Both the position numbers and the translations under genes were made by a program. A stretch of 64,000 nucleotides of DNA from Planctomycetaceae bacterium (GTDB taxonomy: Bacteria > Planctomycetota > Planctomycetia > Planctomycetales > Planctomycetaceae): assembly GCA_041398825.1 (NCBI GenBank), contig JAWKTX010000004.1, positions 248,001 to 312,000 on the forward strand. Direction: 5' to 3'. Shown here in pieces: positions 54,292 through 62,360 of the stretch. How positions within the stretch are numbered: position 1 is the stretch's first letter; each line of letters begins with the position of its first letter. A model generated the notes under the pieces. It was not told the origin of the DNA and did no database searches. It was given only the letters and a program-made list of their open reading frames with translations.

Positions 54292-56769
54292 TCAGGCCTG
54301 GACGGCCGCTTCCGGGCCCGCGACTGATGCCGCTGGAGATCTCTGAGCGGGATCTTCGTCGTAGAAATAGTTGGCCATCAGGCTCTCTGCAATGAACAAC
54401 AGGACCAGCAAACCCATCAGCACAGGGAAGACTTCAATACCAAGCCTTCCGACTCGGACCACCTGCAGCAGATCTTCTGGTTTGGAGACTGTTGCGTAGC
54501 GATCTTCTCCAAGAATCTCATTGAGCTGTTCCGGCGGAAGTCGGTTCAGGTTGCTTTCGTCGTCTCGAAGATTGACGGAGAACGAGGACAGGAATGGGCT
54601 GGTAGACTCAAAGGGACGAATCTGATAGTGCCCCGCGTCATCTGCATCGCTGATCAGGATCGTGGTTTGATCCGCGGGAAGAGCGGCGCGTGTCTGGCGA
54701 AACTCCGGGCGCCGCAAGAGGTATTGTCCAAAACGCTGACTGGGCGGCACCTGAATTTCGACCGGTCGACCGGCAACAAAATTGTGGACCTGATCTGTGG
54801 CACCGATCAGATACTGCATAATGCTGTCGGCCAGCGGAATAAAGGACCAGTTTTCGACGACAAGGTTATTCCAGTCGCTGCCGCCATTCACCAGATTGTC
54901 CAAAGCAGAAGTAAACATCAGACATCGGCCAGAGCCAACACGGCGTTCCAGCAGCGCCGGACGATCACCAATCCCATCGTACTGCATCAGGACTGATGCC
55001 TCCGGGTGCAGTTCGACTGCCCAGCATCGATCAAACAGGGCACGTGAAAGCTCCGTACGCCATTCGTCATCGGACGCGAATTTCCGGGTGACGGCATGTT
55101 GTTCCGATACGATTTTCATCACCGATGGCTCGTCGAGATAACGAACGGGAACAATTGGCTGTGCCGGAAGTAATCTTTGACTTTCGACGGTATCCCAGCG
55201 GTTTGGCTGAATTCCCTTCGCCCCGGTGCAGATGAAAACACCACCGCCGTTTTCAGCAAATCGGAGCAGTGCTGTCCATAGCGATGCATCCGGATCCGCA
55301 CTATTGACGACGCAAACAACGTCAAAATCCGAGAAAGAATACTGACTGGCCTGAAGGGTGGTCGTTCGGGTGCAGTCATAGAATTGCCATCCCAGTCGGT
55401 CAGCCTCGTCAGGCTGCAGCACATTCTTCAGGTAGTAGGTTTCTTCTTCTCGATCCGAAATCATCAGGACGCGGGGGCGATTTCGAATCCCAAAACTGAA
55501 GTAACGAATGCTGTCGTCGGGCAATGGGTCAGAGCTGGCAATTCGCACAAAACCGTTTGCAAAGGGTTGCCCTTCCGGCGCCTGCAATTCAACGGAAACG
55601 CCCACGGCTCCGGTATCGATTTTCACCGACCGGGGAGCTCCAACGCGAACTTCTGAACCGTCAGGATTAATGAGGTATGTTTCAACCATCGTTTGAGGAG
55701 AAGCAGCTGTTGTTGCCTGCACCGTTACATTCAGCTGCAGCGGGCGTCCGGCGGCGCTGCTTTCCTCCGAAAGTTCCATATTGGCCAGACTGATGTTGTT
55801 GGGTTGTGCAACGCCGATATCGATCAGGTAAAGCTGAATCCAGTCGTTCACTTTCAACAGATCTGAAAGTCCGCTTTCGTCCGGATGTTTCCAGGCTGTC
55901 AGCGACCCATCGGTCAGCAGACAGACCTCTCGGGCAAAAAGATCGCTGGCTTCTGAGATGCCGAGTTCCTCTCGAACTCGCTGGCGATCGTCGATATGGC
56001 TCTGGACGGCATCCTTCAGTCGAGCATTCAGCGATTCTGGTATCGTGGTGAGCTCCAGTGAGTCCATTCTTGACTGCGCGCCAGCGAGATCGGCCTGAAA
56101 AACCACTTCCTCTTCCTGATCCAGACCCGCCACGGCAACTCGGCTTCCCGACGGGAGTTGTCCCAGGTATTCGGCTGCCACCTGTCTGGCTTTTTCCAGC
56201 CGCGTCAAATTCTCGTGGCGATAATTCATACTGATGCTGGTATCGAATACAAACACCACAGCAACCGGGATATCCTCTGTCGCTTCATTGCGCGGGGAAA
56301 GGAGTTCACCACGAACCCGAACTCCCCATGGAAGTCCCACTGCAATGATTGAAGCCAGTATTCCACCGAAAACACATGCAATGCGATGACGGCTTCGACG
56401 CTCACGGACTTGATGCCGGGCCAGGCTGGAATTCCGGTCACGGTGCGACAGCCATTGATAGACACCAAATGCCGCGGCGGTGACAAAACCCAGCGACAAC
56501 CACTCCCACCAGCGAAGGCCGTAGCGAGCGGCGGGAAGAGATGGCCTTGCAACCGCGATCACCAATGCGACGATAAGACACGCTCGAAGAAGAAGCAAAA
56601 GAAGGTGCCTCAGTTGCATTCTCCGGGCGTTCGACGGCTGGCGAGCCTTCAATAATCTTAATGCAGGAAACTCGATCCTTTTGGGCTTCGCGCGCATCAC
56701 CATGTGCAGGACAACCGGAATTGTCGCCAGCAGGAGTCCACTCAGGATGCTGAAGTTGATGAATGTCAT
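54292..56769 (-). CDS. BatA-type membrane protein with von Willebrand factor A domain
   Basis: 825 residues. N-terminal BatA module: TFINFSILSGLLLATIPVVLHMVMR, then basic RRMQLRHLLLLLLRACLIVALVIAVARPSLP and two more helices. A VWA domain follows with a MIDAS motif DTSISMN (VVFVFDTSISMN) and LPSGSRVAVAGLDQE, then a beta-rich region and a class I glutamine-amidotransferase-like segment (RVLMISDREEETYYLKNVL, GGGVFICTGAKG). A last helix (VFPVLMGLLVLLFIAES) anchors the C-terminus. The ATG at 56769 matches the usual BatA start; one at 56826 adds 19 residues. Planctomycete versions usually sit near MoxR and DUF58 genes, absent here. Confidence 0.85.
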   Translation of the reverse strand: MTFINFSILSGLLLATIPVVLHMVMRAKPKRIEFPALRLLKARQPSNARRMQLRHLLLLLLRACLIVALVIAVARPSLPAARYGLRWWEWLSLGFVTAAAFGVYQWLSHRDRNSSLARHQVRERRSRHRIACVFGGILASIIAVGLPWGVRVRGELLSPRNEATEDIPVAVVFVFDTSISMNYRHENLTRLEKARQVAAEYLGQLPSGSRVAVAGLDQEEEVVFQADLAGAQSRMDSLELTTIPESLNARLKDAVQSHIDDRQRVREELGISEASDLFAREVCLLTDGSLTAWKHPDESGLSDLLKVNDWIQLYLIDIGVAQPNNISLANMELSEESSAAGRPLQLNVTVQATTAASPQTMVETYLINPDGSEVRVGAPRSVKIDTGAVGVSVELQAPEGQPFANGFVRIASSDPLPDDSIRYFSFGIRNRPRVLMISDREEETYYLKNVLQPDEADRLGWQFYDCTRTTTLQASQYSFSDFDVVCVVNSADPDASLWTALLRFAENGGGVFICTGAKGIQPNRWDTVESQRLLPAQPIVPVRYLDEPSVMKIVSEQHAVTRKFASDDEWRTELSRALFDRCWAVELHPEASVLMQYDGIGDRPALLERRVGSGRCLMFTSALDNLVNGGSDWNNLVVENWSFIPLADSIMQYLIGATDQVHNFVAGRPVEIQVPPSQRFGQYLLRRPEFRQTRAALPADQTTILISDADDAGHYQIRPFESTSPFLSSFSVNLRDDESNLNRLPPEQLNEILGEDRYATVSKPEDLLQVVRVGRLGIEVFPVLMGLLVLLFIAESLMANYFYDEDPAQRSPAASVAGPEAAVQA

Positions 56770-57049
56770 GGGAGCAGTATATTCGAGATCCCAAAACCAC
56801 GCATCGGTGGAGTTAACGGAATTCAATCAGGAATTGAAGGTGCCCTGCTCTTGTTGTTGGAGAAATGATTACAAAACTCCCCGGTATGAATTGCCAGACA
56901 TCCACCCAGGGCACCAGCATCTGATTGCCTTATGTGGCAGCATGCCAAGCGTCGTCGTTGGCTTAAGTCAAGCAAGCACGCTCTTCCATACCCCGATCAA
57001 ACTCAGACGCCGTGGTTCAGTTTTCTGCCTCAACTGTGATTCTACACCG

Positions 57050-57436
57050 ATGAAACACGTTCTGGTTGTCGATGACGATTTGCTGATTTGTGACGTCACA
57101 AGACAACTACTTCAAATCCCTGGACTCCAGTGCCATTCAGCGCGGAATTATGAACAGGCGGTGCGGGTGATCGAGAAGTGCTGTCCGGACCTGATTCTTC
57201 TGGATCTGCATTTACCCGGAATGAGTGGCGTTGAGATTTCTCGCCGCATCCGGGAATTACCGACCGGCAGTCAGCCTCAAATCGTGGCATTCACGGGAGA
57301 TGCAGTCCGGGATGTTACAGAATTTGCGAGTGAACATGGTTTTGATGACATAATCTGTAAGCCATTCCGGGTGGCAGATTTTAATAACCTGATTCAGCGA
57401 TGTCTGGAAAGACAATCGGCGAAAGTGGATCAATAG
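57050..57436 (+). CDS. Single-domain response regulator
   Basis: 128 residues, receiver domain only (CheY-like), without output domain. Phospho-acceptor D52 in DLILLDLHLPGMSG, acidic pair D8-D9 in VLVVDDDLLI, Thr82 in AFTGDAV and Lys104 in IICKPFRVADF. ATG at 57050 is chosen because the receiver fold starts at once; the in-frame sequence upstream is not conserved. No kinase gene is adjacent; it is divergent from the BatA gene and precedes the YeiH gene by 126 bases. Confidence 0.9.
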   Translation: MKHVLVVDDDLLICDVTRQLLQIPGLQCHSARNYEQAVRVIEKCCPDLILLDLHLPGMSGVEISRRIRELPTGSQPQIVAFTGDAVRDVTEFASEHGFDDIICKPFRVADFNNLIQRCLERQSAKVDQ

Positions 57437-57562
57437 CGATCGACTGGAAAGAGACATACAAAAAATCTGTCGTGCCGGGTCATTAAGGTGGCAAAACAAT
57501 CCTGAGTCGCCAGACTTCCCGTCGGTCCTGTAGAAGGCCCATTCGACTGAAAGGAATTCTCG

Positions 57563-58999
57563 ATGCCTCAAGATGAAAACATTTCTTCCGATTCCGTACC
57601 GGCGTCTCCATCGCAGGAGCGTCCCGGTGATTCCACCACCCCGGTTCGTCGGATGTCAGAAGACTGGCTGGCCGTTTTAATCGGCGGTATTCTCCTTCTG
57701 ACTTCTATCGTCGGCGTAGTCCCCACCCGAACGCAATCGATCGAACCAGGGGACAATCAGCTGACGATTGGCTATCACAATCCGCTGAAGCCTCTGATCG
57801 GAAAACCCGGAAAGTGGACTGACAGCCCCCTGGAAGCAATTCAAGGGAAGCTACCCGCCATCGGCGGAGCGTTATTGATCACGCTTATCGCCTTCGGAGC
57901 AGGAATTGCTTTGAATGGACGAAGTTCGCAGGAATTTGCGATGGCTTTTGTTTCGGTCTTCCTGATTAGCCTGATCGCCTACATCCTCTCAGAACAGGTT
58001 GTCATCAAGCGATATGGTCTCGAGTACGCGTTGTGGGCTCTCCTGATTGGATTGCTCATCAGTAACACGATCGGCACGCCAGCGTTCATGAAGCCAGGAG
58101 TTCGGACGGAGCTGTACATGAAGGTGGGCCTGGTACTGCTTGGGGCCGAGGTCTTGTTCGGCAAGCTGCTGGCTCTGGGACTGCCGGGGGTCTTCATCGC
58201 GTGGGTGGTGACTCCTATCGTCCTGATCTCGACCTTCTGGTTTGGGCAGAAGGTGTTAAAGATCGGATCTCCATCGCTGAACATGGTCATTTCAGCAGAC
58301 ATGTCTGTGTGTGGAGTGTCTGCGGCCATCGCCACAGCGTCTGCCTGCAAAGCCAAAAAGGAAGAGCTCTCCACAGCGATCGGGATCTCACTTGCCTTCA
58401 CAGTGGTCATGATGGTTGTTCTGCCGCAAGTGATCAAGATGGCAGGTCTGGATCCCATTGTAGGTGGGGCATGGATCGGGGGAACAATTGACTCAACCGG
58501 CGCTGTTGGAGCTGCGGGGGCGATGCTGGGCGAGGAGGCGGAAGTTGTAGCGACGACAATCAAAATGATCCAGAACATTCTGATCGGAGTCGTCGCATTT
58601 TGTGTCGCGGTGTATTGGGTGACGTTTGTTGAAAGAACGCCCGACACCAAACCCGATGTCACTGAAATCTGGCGCAGGTTTCCCAAGTTCATTCTTGGAT
58701 TTCTTGCGGCATCGATTGTCATGTCAATCATCAGCGAACGTGTTGACGGCGGATCGACAATGGTCAAGACCGTCATTGACGGAAGCACGAAAGGCTTGCG
58801 AGGGTGGTGCTTCTGTCTCGCATTTGTCAGCATCGGACTGGAGACTGAATTCAAAACGCTGCTCAGGTTCTTCAAAGGCGGAAAGCCTCTGGTCCTTTAT
58901 ATCTGCGGACAGACACTGAATCTTTGCCTGACATTATTTATGAGCTGGTTGATGTTCAAGGTCGTGTTTCCACGGGCGGCGGATGTCCTGGCGAAGTAA
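57563..58999 (+). CDS. YeiH-family membrane transporter
   Basis: 478 residues, PF03601-type putative sulfate/anion exporter with about ten helices. After a disordered N-terminal 30 residues: EDWLAVLIGGILLLTSIVGV, LEYALWALLIGLLISNTIG, KVGLVLLGAEVLFGKLLALGLPGV, SADMSVCGVSAAIATASACKAKKEELSTAIGISLAFTVVMM, and IDSTGAVGAAGAMLGEEAEVVATTIKMIQN, all conserved family blocks. The family's substrate is not well defined. AAGGAATTCTCG precedes the ATG. The single-domain regulator lies upstream on the same strand. Confidence 0.9.
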   Translation: MPQDENISSDSVPASPSQERPGDSTTPVRRMSEDWLAVLIGGILLLTSIVGVVPTRTQSIEPGDNQLTIGYHNPLKPLIGKPGKWTDSPLEAIQGKLPAIGGALLITLIAFGAGIALNGRSSQEFAMAFVSVFLISLIAYILSEQVVIKRYGLEYALWALLIGLLISNTIGTPAFMKPGVRTELYMKVGLVLLGAEVLFGKLLALGLPGVFIAWVVTPIVLISTFWFGQKVLKIGSPSLNMVISADMSVCGVSAAIATASACKAKKEELSTAIGISLAFTVVMMVVLPQVIKMAGLDPIVGGAWIGGTIDSTGAVGAAGAMLGEEAEVVATTIKMIQNILIGVVAFCVAVYWVTFVERTPDTKPDVTEIWRRFPKFILGFLAASIVMSIISERVDGGSTMVKTVIDGSTKGLRGWCFCLAFVSIGLETEFKTLLRFFKGGKPLVLYICGQTLNLCLTLFMSWLMFKVVFPRAADVLAK

Positions 59000-59109
59000 C
59001 TTTGCCTCAATTGCAGAAACATCAGGACATTGACGTAAGTTTCCGCCACGTCGATGCGTCCTGCACCTGTAATGACACTCAAGTCAAAGAACCACGCGAA
59101 CTGATCACT

Positions 59110-59147
59110 CGAACCAACATTGGTGTCGATTTAGTGTGGTTGGTTCG
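59110..59147 (+). promoter_or_regulatory. Structured leader with inverted repeat before bacterioferritin
   Basis: CGAACCAAC (59110-59118) and GTTGGTTCG (59139-59147) are perfect 9-base reverse complements around a 20-base loop. The left arm also begins a compact dyad (ACCAA-CA-TTGGT, 59113-59124), so two exclusive pairings exist. It ends 30 bases before the bacterioferritin start. A regulator site or RNA switch is possible; not demonstrated. Confidence 0.4.
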
Positions 59148-59177
59148 CAGTCCCGGTGCGTGTTGAAAGAAGGAACC

Positions 59178-59654
59178 ATGAGCCACGAACAGTCATTGAA
59201 GAACCTGCAAACGGCATTAGCAATGGAGCTGACTGCTGCACATCAATATCAATTGCACGCCAGCGTGCTGATGGACTGGGGGATGGACCGGCTGGCGACG
59301 CAAATGCGAAAGGAGATGCAGGAAGAACTCGGCCATTCAGACTCATTCATTGAACGTTTGATGTTCCTGAAAGGTGAACCCAGTCTGGAGATGGCCAAAA
59401 AACCTCTGCTGGCCAGTTCTCTGGTAGAAATGTTCGAAGCCGATCTGGCTGATGAAAAGGAAGCCATTCAGTTCTACTCCGCTGCAGCCCGAACTGCAAA
59501 TAATGATTCCGATATCGGGACTCGGACACTCTTCGAACGGATCGTTCTGGATGAAGAAGGGCATATGGCGTGGCTGGAACTGCAGCTGGACCTTCTGAGA
59601 CGCATTGGCGAGCCAGCGTACATCTCGAAGCACATGTCGGACCCCGGCGAGTGA
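59178..59654 (+). CDS. bfr: Bacterioferritin-like ferritin lacking the heme-ligand Met
   Basis: 158 residues, the E. coli Bfr length. ATG at 59178 has AAGAAGGAA upstream. All six di-iron ligands are present with an offset of one from E. coli Bfr: E17, E50, H53, E93, E126 and H129 (MELTAAHQYQL, EMQEELGHSD, LADEKEAIQFY, LDEEGHMAW). The heme-binding Met52 of E. coli is Leu51 here, so heme binding at the dimer interface is doubtful. The cage would store iron by oxidising Fe2+ to Fe3+. A BFD-type ferredoxin is encoded at 41566. A structured leader lies just upstream. Confidence 0.92.
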   Translation: MSHEQSLKNLQTALAMELTAAHQYQLHASVLMDWGMDRLATQMRKEMQEELGHSDSFIERLMFLKGEPSLEMAKKPLLASSLVEMFEADLADEKEAIQFYSAAARTANNDSDIGTRTLFERIVLDEEGHMAWLELQLDLLRRIGEPAYISKHMSDPGE

Positions 59655-59971
59655 AGAGTGTGTGACTCGGGCGCGACCAAACGAGTGAAATGACTTCGAG
59701 AATCCGGCGTGTGCGCGTTCCCCTGAGTTCTTCGACGCCGGCGTGAATCGTCGGATGTTGAAACAAGTGGCCTTCTGACGACGTGAACACCGCAGAGGCG
59801 TATCCTGCATCAAGTTTCCGGCTCATCGCAGCAGGCTTTTTTCTGGCCTGCGCTCCCCGCTGACACGTGGGCTCATCTGTCTGCCGAACATGTGTGTCCA
59901 GTCAGACATACGTTTGTCAGTCTGCGAACGGATCAAATAGTCAGCCGAACGTGATCTCTGTTTGTCGATGT
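59655..59971. other. Convergent intergenic region after bfr
   Basis: No gene supported. A GCAGGC/GCCTGC hairpin near 59826-59848 with T6 in its loop may contribute to termination for either neighbour. Three imperfect copies of a GTCxGCCGAAC-like word occur between 59878 and 59950. Confidence 0.4.
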
Positions 59972-61411
59972 TTATGTTTCGATGATTTCGTGAATCACGT
60001 GACCGTGAACGTCTGTCAGGCGTCTGTCGATGCCGTTTTGTCGGACCGTCAGTTTCTTGTGATCGATACCCAGGAGGTGCAGGACTGTGGCGTGCAGGTC
60101 GTAGCACCAGGTCTTATTGTCCACGGCCTGATATCCCCAGTCATCGCTTTTGCCATGGCTTGCTCCGGCCCGGATACCCGCACCCCAAAGCCAGCTGACA
60201 AAACTTCCGCCATTATGATCACGACCAACGCTTCCCTGTGCGAATGGCGTTCTTCCAAATTCGGTTGTCCAGATGACGAGCGTGTCGTCGTGCAATCCCT
60301 TTTGTCTGAGATCACGCAGAAGTGCCGCAATCGGCCGATCAACACTACGAGCCATCGGCGGTAATTCGGTTTGGATGTTGCCGTGATTGTCCCAGTTGTT
60401 GACAGCCCCCTGCGGTCCGCTCCAGACCTGAATGAATCGAACTCCACGCTCAGCAAGCCGCGAAGCAAGCAGGCAGCGACGCCCAAAGTCTTCGGTTTCT
60501 TTCTGATCCAAACCATAGGCCTGATGGCTGGATTCGGACTCCCGAGTCAGGTCAAACGCTTCCGGAGCCGACAACTGCATCCTCGCGGCAAGCTCGTAGC
60601 TCGCAATTCTCGCCTGTAGTCGGGAATCATCACCGCGACTTTCCGCATGTCTCTCATTCATCTGCCGCAGCAGTTGCATTCCGGCGGCGTCAACTTCTCG
60701 GCTCGCAAACGGGAATCTGTCGGACGCAAACAAATCCGGAACGGGTTGCCGGGAAGCGGCATTGATCACGGTTCCCTGATGGAGCGATGGCAGGAACCCC
60801 GCGCTGAAACAGCCTCGCTGATTGTACGGCAGTCCCCTGGCATCTGGCAAAACCACAAATGTCGGCAGATTCTCTGTCAGATTACCGAGGGCGTAAGAAA
60901 TCCACGCGCCCATACATGGAAAACCTGGCAGCAGAAATCCACTGTTCATCATGTAGGTACCGGGACCATGCACGTTAGTCCTGGTTGTCATGGCCATCAG
61001 AAAAGCCATCTCGTCGACCAGTTTTGCCTGCTCCGGAAAAACCTCACTGACCCATCGCCCTGTTTCGCCATGCTGAGCGAATCGGAATGGACTCTTCATG
61101 ATCGCGCCGGCCGGCGCTGTGAATCCTTCGGGTTTCTCCTTCGGACCAAGCATCTGTCCGTGCAGACGTTCCAGTTCCGGCTTGTAATCGTATGTGTCCA
61201 TTGGGCTCACACCACCCGTCATGAACAGCTGAATGACTCGCTTAACGCGTGCCGGGTGGTGACTGACCGGCCATTCACTCGATGTGGGCGTATCGACAGC
61301 TTCCGGCTCGTCCGCAGTCAGAACAGAATCATGAGCAAGCATGCCCGCCAACGCCAAAGAGCCAAATCCACCGCCACACGCCAACTGCCGGCGTGACAGG
61401 AATGGGTCCAC
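59972..61411 (-). CDS. DUF1501 protein
   Basis: 479 residues, second complete DUF1501 protein in the window. N-terminus SRRQLACGGGFGSLALAGML is Tat-like. Family blocks: IQLFMTGGVSPMDTYDYKPELERLHG, ASRLAERGVRFIQVWSG, DDTLVIWTTEFGRTPFAQ, GRDHNGGSFVSWLWGAGIRAG and RLTDVHGHVIHEIIET. As for the first copy, no DUF1549/DUF1553 partner precedes it; instead a 176-residue unknown ends 26 bases upstream on the same strand. Exact function unproven. Confidence 0.93.
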   Translation of the reverse strand: MDPFLSRRQLACGGGFGSLALAGMLAHDSVLTADEPEAVDTPTSSEWPVSHHPARVKRVIQLFMTGGVSPMDTYDYKPELERLHGQMLGPKEKPEGFTAPAGAIMKSPFRFAQHGETGRWVSEVFPEQAKLVDEMAFLMAMTTRTNVHGPGTYMMNSGFLLPGFPCMGAWISYALGNLTENLPTFVVLPDARGLPYNQRGCFSAGFLPSLHQGTVINAASRQPVPDLFASDRFPFASREVDAAGMQLLRQMNERHAESRGDDSRLQARIASYELAARMQLSAPEAFDLTRESESSHQAYGLDQKETEDFGRRCLLASRLAERGVRFIQVWSGPQGAVNNWDNHGNIQTELPPMARSVDRPIAALLRDLRQKGLHDDTLVIWTTEFGRTPFAQGSVGRDHNGGSFVSWLWGAGIRAGASHGKSDDWGYQAVDNKTWCYDLHATVLHLLGIDHKKLTVRQNGIDRRLTDVHGHVIHEIIET

Positions 61412-61437
61412 GAATGCGTTCAGTCGAGTGTGCTCAA

Positions 61438-61968
61438 TTATGGCAGTAATCCTCGTTCTCGAAGCTCGCTGATATTACCGGGGGCACTTGATATCACTCG
61501 ATCCGACGCGTATTTCAGGACAGCAAATCCCGCCAATGCGTAGGGTGCAGAGAGGATTGCAGTTCGATCTTCTTCCTGATCATCAAGCTGCCGATTCAGT
61601 CTGGCAACGGCTTCTTCAATGGTGTCGGTGACAATCCGATCAGGGCCTGCACTGTTGCTGAGTTTCAGATTCGAAAACGCGGCAGTCCGAGCCATCAGAA
61701 ACTGGATCATGCTGGCTTCGTCGTCATCCTCAAAAAAGTTTCGAATCTCCGGATGCATGTTGTCCGGCGTAATAATCCTCGCACGTGAAACAGTAACCTG
61801 CCCCTGTCGAATGGAAACTGTACCTTCCTTTTGAGACGACGAAGTGACGAGGAAATACGGCAGATCCGAATCCCCGAATGTGAAGAGACCATATTCGACG
61901 GGGCGCTCGATGCGAACCTGCCCCCATGCCTCGCGAAGTCGTTGAAATTGTTCAAACTCATCAAACAT
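61438..61968 (-). CDS. Unknown protein upstream of DUF1501
   Basis: 176 residues, no signal peptide. Segments: FGDSDLPYFLVTSSSQKEGTVSIRQGQVTVSRARIITPDN, EIRNFFEDDDEASMIQFLMARTAAFSNLKLSN and TIEEAVARLNRQLDDQEEDRTAILSAPYALAGFAVLKYASDRV. The mixture looks like a small alpha/beta protein conserved among planctomycetes, but no family is recognised. Gap of 26 bases to the DUF1501 gene suggests cotranscription. Confidence 0.7.
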   Translation of the reverse strand: MFDEFEQFQRLREAWGQVRIERPVEYGLFTFGDSDLPYFLVTSSSQKEGTVSIRQGQVTVSRARIITPDNMHPEIRNFFEDDDEASMIQFLMARTAAFSNLKLSNSAGPDRIVTDTIEEAVARLNRQLDDQEEDRTAILSAPYALAGFAVLKYASDRVISSAPGNISELRERGLLP

Positions 61969-62133
61969 CTGATTGACTCAATTGCCCGCGTCAGGGCGGA
62001 ATTGTAACAGCGGCCGGGCATCGCGCGCGAGAAAGAAAGGATCGCAGCGATGCGTTTAAGAACGTGAAGGATCGCTACTGTGCTGCACAGCAACTTTGCC
62101 AATTAACAACACTACAAATCAGTAACAGTACAG

Positions 62134-62151
62134 ATCAGCAATCAGCAATCA
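62134..62151. repeat. 7-bp tandem repeat ATCAGCA x2.6
   Basis: ATCAGCA at 62134 and 62141 plus a partial third copy ATCA. Similar words (ATCAGTA, GATCAG) occur just upstream, giving an A/C/G-rich low-complexity patch. Confidence 0.75.
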
Positions 62152-62208
62152 TTCGCAACAGGAAAGATTTTACCGTCGTGCGTGACTGGTCATGAAGTTC
62201 CAGACTCG

Positions 62209-62240
62209 ACACGCTACAATCCCAACACGCTACACTACTG
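62209..62240. repeat. Period-16 imperfect duplication (ACACGCTACA)
   Basis: ACACGCTACA at 62209-62218 and again at 62225-62234 in two adjacent 16-base units; the remaining bases differ. Confidence 0.7.
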
Positions 62241-62360
62241 TTGCGTTTTATGCCACAAGGCCGACGGCGGCTCCAGCAATTCCACCAATCATGGAAAATA
62301 TTCATGTCATTCGCCGCTTCCTTCATTCTGCCATGTTTTCTGATAGCCACAAATCTGCTG

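Larger units (their letters stand above)
61969..62360. other. Intergenic region with short tandem repeats
   Basis: No credible gene. It carries the repeats at 62134-62151 and 62209-62240 and divides the minus-strand DUF1501 operon from the plus-strand propeller gene, so it should hold both promoters. Confidence 0.45.

Noticed and set aside
57979..58875. Long open frame on the minus strand, opposite the YeiH gene
   Set aside because: It mirrors the codon pattern of the YeiH gene and has no family features; it is a shadow of the plus-strand frame.
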